Shown piece after piece: positions 60,703 to 64,000 of a stretch of 64,000 nucleotides of DNA (the stretch's first letter is position 1; the number at the start of each line of letters is the position of its first letter). Source of the stretch: Weeksella massiliensis (GTDB lineage Bacteria; Bacteroidota; Bacteroidia; Flavobacteriales; Weeksellaceae); NCBI GenBank assembly GCA_000751595.1, contig CCMH01000008.1:62001-126000 (forward strand). Direction: 5' to 3'. A program made the position numbers and the translations under genes. The notes below the pieces were generated by a model. It worked only from the letters and a program-made list of their open reading frames with translations, was not told the origin of the DNA and did no database searches.

Positions 60703-60754
60703 AATATAAGAAGATAAGAATCAAGCAAATTCTCCTATTATTTATGGTGAATAA

Positions 60755-60786
60755 TTGTGAAAGTTTTCTTAAACCTATTATATTTG
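60755..60786 (+). promoter_or_regulatory. Promoter of secDF
   Basis: TTG at 60755-60757, 21 nt, then TATATTTG at 60779-60786, an exact Bacteroidota-type match, 34 nt before the ATG at 60821. Confidence 0.75.
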
Positions 60787-60820
60787 CCCGTTAAAAACAT
60801 TTTTTAAAAGAGAACAACTT

Positions 60821-63715
60821 ATGCGAGGAAGAAGGCTGATTGCGCTGTTTGCAATCATTTTTGGGATACTTTGCATTCGTCAATTAAGTTTCACTTGGTA
60901 CACCTCTAAGGTGGAAAAAGAAGCAAAAGCGATTGCAAAAAATCCTGCTCAGGAACAACTTGTATTGGATAGTTTAGCCAATGACACCCTAAAATTAGGA
61001 CTTGTCAACTATAATTATCACGATGCAAAGAACAAAGAGATTAATTTAGGTTTGGATCTGAAAGGAGGAATCAACGTAATCCTTCAAGTATCTGAACGCG
61101 ATCTATTGGTAAATTTAGCTGGTAACAAAGAAAATCCAATGTTACTTACAGCTTTAGACAACACCGATCGTCAACAAAAAACACAAGGTAACGTACCGTA
61201 TGTGGATTTGTTTTTCCAAGAATTTGATAAAATTAGAGGAGGAACAAAATATGCCTCTCCGGACTTATTTGGTACAAAAGCCAATTCGGCGCATGTTTCT
61301 TATAACGCTACCGATGATCAAGTAAAAGCTTTCATCAAAAAAGACATCGAAGCAAAAGTAGCTACAGCTTATCAAGTAATTAGCTCGCGAATCGATCAAT
61401 TTGGAGTGGTAGAGCCAGTTGTTCAACGTTTAGGAAGCGAAGGTGACGGACGTATTTTGGTAGAATTACCTGGTGTTTCGGATACCGATCGTGTGAAAAA
61501 ACTTTTACAAAGTACTGCAAAATTAGAGTTTTGGCAAGTTGTAGAAGATCAACAAGCGATTATGGCTTTGGCCGGAATCGGAACTGCAAAATATAATATC
61601 AGTAAAGACGGACGAATTGTGTCTAATCTTGGAGAAGTGTTAATGCCAAGAATGTCAAATTCTTTAACGGTTGTAAATCTTAAAGATACAGCAGTCGTAA
61701 ACCGTGTTTTACAAGACAAAGAATTCAAATCACTTTTACCTGCAAGTGTTCGTAACTATAAATTTGCGTGGGCGAGTAAACCTTTGGACACTGGTGCGAA
61801 TGGACCGAAAGTTTTAGAGCTTTATGCTTTAAAAGGGAAAAACGGACAGAACGAACCTTTGATTGATGGGGATAAAGTGGCTAATGCTTCAGGTGAGCGT
61901 AACGCAGGTTCTGTTTCGAACGAACCTGTTGTAAGCATGCAAATGAACCAAGAAGGTGCACAAGAATGGGCGAGAATTACTGATGAACTAAAACCTAATC
62001 AACAATTTCCAAGAGGACAAGCTGTTGCGATTGTTTTAGATAATATGGTGTATTCTGCTCCAAGTATCCGTGGGCAAATTACAGGTGGTAATTCTCAGAT
62101 TACAGGAAATTTCACTTTAGAAGAAGCAAAAGATTTAGCCAATATCTTAAAAGCAGGATCTTTACCAGCTTCGTCTAAAATAGTATCGGCAGAAGTTGTA
62201 GGACCATCATTGGGACAAGAAGCTATTAACTCATCGCTTATTGCTTTTGGGGTAGCGTTTTCTTTGGTTCTAGTTTGGATGGTATTCTACTATTCTCGCG
62301 CTGGTCTTTATGCAAACGTTGCATTAATTGTGAACTTACTTTTCCTTTTAGGAATGTTAGTTTCTCTACGTGCAACCCTTTCATTACCAGGGATTGCGGG
62401 GATTATCTTAACCCTTGTTACCGGAATGGATGCCAACATTATTATTTACGAGCGGGTAAAAGAAGAATTGCGTAAAGGTAAATCATTGCGGCAAGCGGTT
62501 GATTTCGCTTATTCATGGAAAGGTGCTTTCTCAGCAATTTTCGATGCGAATACTACCTCATTAATTACCGCAATTATTTTATTTATTTTTGGTAAAGGAC
62601 CAGTTGTTGGTTTTGCTACAACGTTCATCATTGGTATTTTTACCTCTACATTTACAGCGCTTTTCATTACGCGTTATTTTGTAGAAGGTCGTTTAGAAAA
62701 AGGCAAATCAGTTGCTTTCTTCACACCATTTACGGCACATTGGTTACAGAATATCCGTGTCGATTTATTAAAAACGAAAAAAATATCATACTCAGTTTCT
62801 ATCCTATTAACAGTTTCTGCTTTGGTATCGATCTTTACACAAGGTTTCGATTTAGGAATCGAGTTCAAAGGAGGTAGAACTTATACCGTTCGTTTTGATA
62901 AAACCGTAGATCCTACAAAAGTAGCCGAAAGCTTAGGAGACGTTTTCGTTCTCGATGGTGAGAAAATGATTCCGCAAGTAAAAACCTACGGTGGAAACAA
63001 CCAAGTGAAAATTACAACGGCTTACAAAGCTGACGAAGACGGAACAGAAATCGATAACGAAATAAAAGATAAATTATACAACGGGCTAAAATCATATTTA
63101 CCTGCGAATATTTCTGTTAAAGATTTCTCAGAAGACAATGCTTCTATAGGACTTATGTCGTCTGCTAAAGTAGGTCCGACCATTGCCGATGATACAACGA
63201 GAGCTTCAATTCTTGCGGTTTCATTAGCCTTAGTTGCTATTTTCGTTTACTTGATTATTCAGTTCAAACGTTGGCAATTCTCGGCAGCAACAATCTTGGC
63301 CCTTGCGCACGATGTTATTATCGTGTTAGGAGTTTTCTCATTGCTGAAAGGTGTTTTACCATTCAACATGGAAATTGACCAAGCGTTCATTGCCGCGATT
63401 CTTACCGTTATTGGATATTCGATGAATGACTCGATTATTATTCTCGACCGTATTCGCGAAAACCTATCGGTAGAAAAAAATCATAAATTGTATGATATTA
63501 TCAATATCTCAACATCAGAAACCTTATCGAGAACCATCAATACCTCGTTAAGTACGTTCCTTATTGTATTGATAATCTTTATCTTCGGTGGAGAATCAAT
63601 CAAAGGATTTATGTTTGCAAAATTAATTGGGGTGGTAATCGGTACCTTCTCATCAATCTTTGTAGCTTCTCCTTTGGTGTACGATTTCACTAAAAAAGGA
63701 AAGATGAACAAATAA
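60821..63715 (+). CDS. secDF: Fused protein translocase subunit SecDF
   Basis: 964 residues; SecD and SecF are one polypeptide, as in many Bacteroidota and Bacilli. N-terminal helix (residues 5-24), SecD P1 periplasmic region with LGLDLKGGINVILQVSE (D1) and VISSRIDQFGVVEPVVQRLG, then GMDANIIIYERVKEELRKGKSLRQAV (D4/D5). The SecF part starts near residue 655 with FDLGIEFKGGRTYTVRF and ends with GYSMNDSIIILDRIRENL. It uses the proton gradient to help pull secreted proteins through SecYEG. The P1 loop is long for the family. Confidence 0.96.
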   Translation: MRGRRLIALFAIIFGILCIRQLSFTWYTSKVEKEAKAIAKNPAQEQLVLDSLANDTLKLGLVNYNYHDAKNKEINLGLDLKGGINVILQVSERDLLVNLAGNKENPMLLTALDNTDRQQKTQGNVPYVDLFFQEFDKIRGGTKYASPDLFGTKANSAHVSYNATDDQVKAFIKKDIEAKVATAYQVISSRIDQFGVVEPVVQRLGSEGDGRILVELPGVSDTDRVKKLLQSTAKLEFWQVVEDQQAIMALAGIGTAKYNISKDGRIVSNLGEVLMPRMSNSLTVVNLKDTAVVNRVLQDKEFKSLLPASVRNYKFAWASKPLDTGANGPKVLELYALKGKNGQNEPLIDGDKVANASGERNAGSVSNEPVVSMQMNQEGAQEWARITDELKPNQQFPRGQAVAIVLDNMVYSAPSIRGQITGGNSQITGNFTLEEAKDLANILKAGSLPASSKIVSAEVVGPSLGQEAINSSLIAFGVAFSLVLVWMVFYYSRAGLYANVALIVNLLFLLGMLVSLRATLSLPGIAGIILTLVTGMDANIIIYERVKEELRKGKSLRQAVDFAYSWKGAFSAIFDANTTSLITAIILFIFGKGPVVGFATTFIIGIFTSTFTALFITRYFVEGRLEKGKSVAFFTPFTAHWLQNIRVDLLKTKKISYSVSILLTVSALVSIFTQGFDLGIEFKGGRTYTVRFDKTVDPTKVAESLGDVFVLDGEKMIPQVKTYGGNNQVKITTAYKADEDGTEIDNEIKDKLYNGLKSYLPANISVKDFSEDNASIGLMSSAKVGPTIADDTTRASILAVSLALVAIFVYLIIQFKRWQFSAATILALAHDVIIVLGVFSLLKGVLPFNMEIDQAFIAAILTVIGYSMNDSIIILDRIRENLSVEKNHKLYDIINISTSETLSRTINTSLSTFLIVLIIFIFGGESIKGFMFAKLIGVVIGTFSSIFVASPLVYDFTKKGKMNK

Positions 63716-63740
63716 AAGTTTTAGCTAAACTTTAAGATAC

Positions 63741-63775
63741 AACCGTTGATTTTTTTAAAATCAACGGTTTTTTTA
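63741..63775 (+). terminator. Intrinsic terminator of secDF
   Basis: AACCGTTGATTTT (63741-63753) pairs perfectly with AAAATCAACGGTT (63757-63769), followed by a T tract. Confidence 0.9.
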
Positions 63776-63790
63776 TTTTCTATATTTAAG

Positions 63791-63798
63791 TATATTTG
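63791..63798 (+). promoter_or_regulatory. Promoter -7 element of tatA
   Basis: TATATTTG, 13 nt before the ATG at 63812 and directly after the secDF terminator. No TTG lies at the -33 position. Confidence 0.45.
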
Positions 63799-63811
63799 TT
63801 GTGTGAATACA

Positions 63812-64000
63812 ATGATGATTCTTATCGGTTTTATTGGCTTCCAAGAAATTGTAGTAATTTTGTTGGTGAGCATTATTATTTTCGGTCCAAAGAAAATTCC
63901 AGAAATCGCTCGTGGACTTGGTGAAGGTGTGCGACAATTGAAGAATGCGACAGAAAATATCAAAGAAGAAATCATGAAACCGGTAGAAGATTTAGATCCT
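63812..64000 (+). CDS. tatA: Sec-independent translocase TatA/TatB-type protein, 5' fragment
   Basis: 63 residues are visible and the gene runs off the right edge. The layout is classic: a short N-terminal helix (GFQEIVVILLVSIIIFGPKKIPEIARGLGEGVRQLKN in segments) with the FGPKKIPE hinge, then an amphipathic helix. It belongs to the Tat pathway, which exports folded proteins. Whether it is TatA or TatB cannot be settled from the fragment. A GTG three codons upstream (63803) is a possible but less likely start. Confidence 0.88.
   Translation, partial: MMILIGFIGFQEIVVILLVSIIIFGPKKIPEIARGLGEGVRQLKNATENIKEEIMKPVEDLDP

Noticed and set aside
1-64000. tRNA, rRNA, prophage or insertion sequence
   Set aside because: All intergenic gaps were read; none showed cloverleaf-like or rRNA text, transposase motifs or terminal inverted repeats.

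Overview
The window looks like chromosome from a low-GC member of the Bacteroidota, most likely order Flavobacteriales and plausibly near Weeksella, Empedobacter or Chryseobacterium. The evidence is a PorT/SprT homologue beside ubiE, two proteins with type IX secretion (T9SS) sorting tails, a fused SecDF, an Nfu protein with a doubled N-terminal domain, a YpdA-type bacillithiol disulfide reductase, and repeated TAnnTTTG promoter -7 elements, often with TTG 18-21 nt upstream. I see no rRNA, tRNA, CRISPR array, prophage or insertion sequence. Almost all of it is compact core genome, plus two decayed genes and several regulatory intergenic regions.

Layout. 1-5.2 kb: start of a metal P-type ATPase behind a Fur-family gene, an AlkB-type dioxygenase, a NUMOD4/HNH-like DNA-binding protein, an Nfu protein, a gamma-carbonic anhydrase and two tandem M15-like secreted proteins. 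5.5-7.5 kb: putrescine synthesis (carbamoylputrescine amidase, agmatine deiminase). 7.6-10.9 kb: acyl-CoA dehydrogenase, porT, ubiE and a small membrane protein. 11-14.6 kb: KAS III-like enzyme, chorismate synthase and two T9SS-tailed proteins. 14.6-19.6 kb: DNA polymerase IV, a CPA2 cation/proton antiporter, a methyltransferase and YpdA. 19.7-25.9 kb: a TetR-led RND efflux operon with a clear operator palindrome. 26-29.5 kb: a GDPD pseudogene, pnp and rpsO. 29.6-31.4 kb: an ECF sigma factor / 59-residue protein / MscS-like channel operon, followed by a C/A-rich 3' region with (AACC)n repeats and its own terminator. 31.5-37.7 kb: ABC-F protein and a TolC-HlyD-ABC-2 export operon. 37.7-45.2 kb: ABC exporter, FUSC protein, THUMP-like methyltransferase, methylmalonyl-CoA mutase small subunit, FtsB/DivIC-like protein and uridine kinase. 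45.4 kb: a decayed DUF4126 gene. 45.7-51.9 kb: TesB, nitronate monooxygenase-like protein, MATE pump, acidic small protein, acyl-CoA ligase and zinc peptidase. 52-60.7 kb: GNAT protein, XRE regulator with an operator-like cluster, M14 peptidase, thioredoxin-like lipoprotein, DUF4230, SIMPL, thiamine pyrophosphokinase, cobalamin adenosyltransferase, MFS and a beta-propeller-like protein. 60.8-64 kb: secDF and the start of tatA.

Themes. There are two separate TolC-based envelope export systems, one RND and one ABC-2, the latter with no dedicated ATPase in sight. Fatty-acyl metabolism is represented by an acyl-CoA dehydrogenase, thioesterase, acyl-CoA ligase and KAS III. B12-dependent propionate metabolism is represented by mutA and the adenosyltransferase. 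Secretion is represented by PorT, T9SS cargo, SecDF and TatA. The strongest leads for something undescribed are the sigma factor / small protein / MscS-like operon, which resembles Pseudomonas SigX-CmpX-CfrX, with its repetitive 3' tail; the dyad cluster upstream of the XRE gene; the two pseudogenes; and an 18-bp intergenic repeat.
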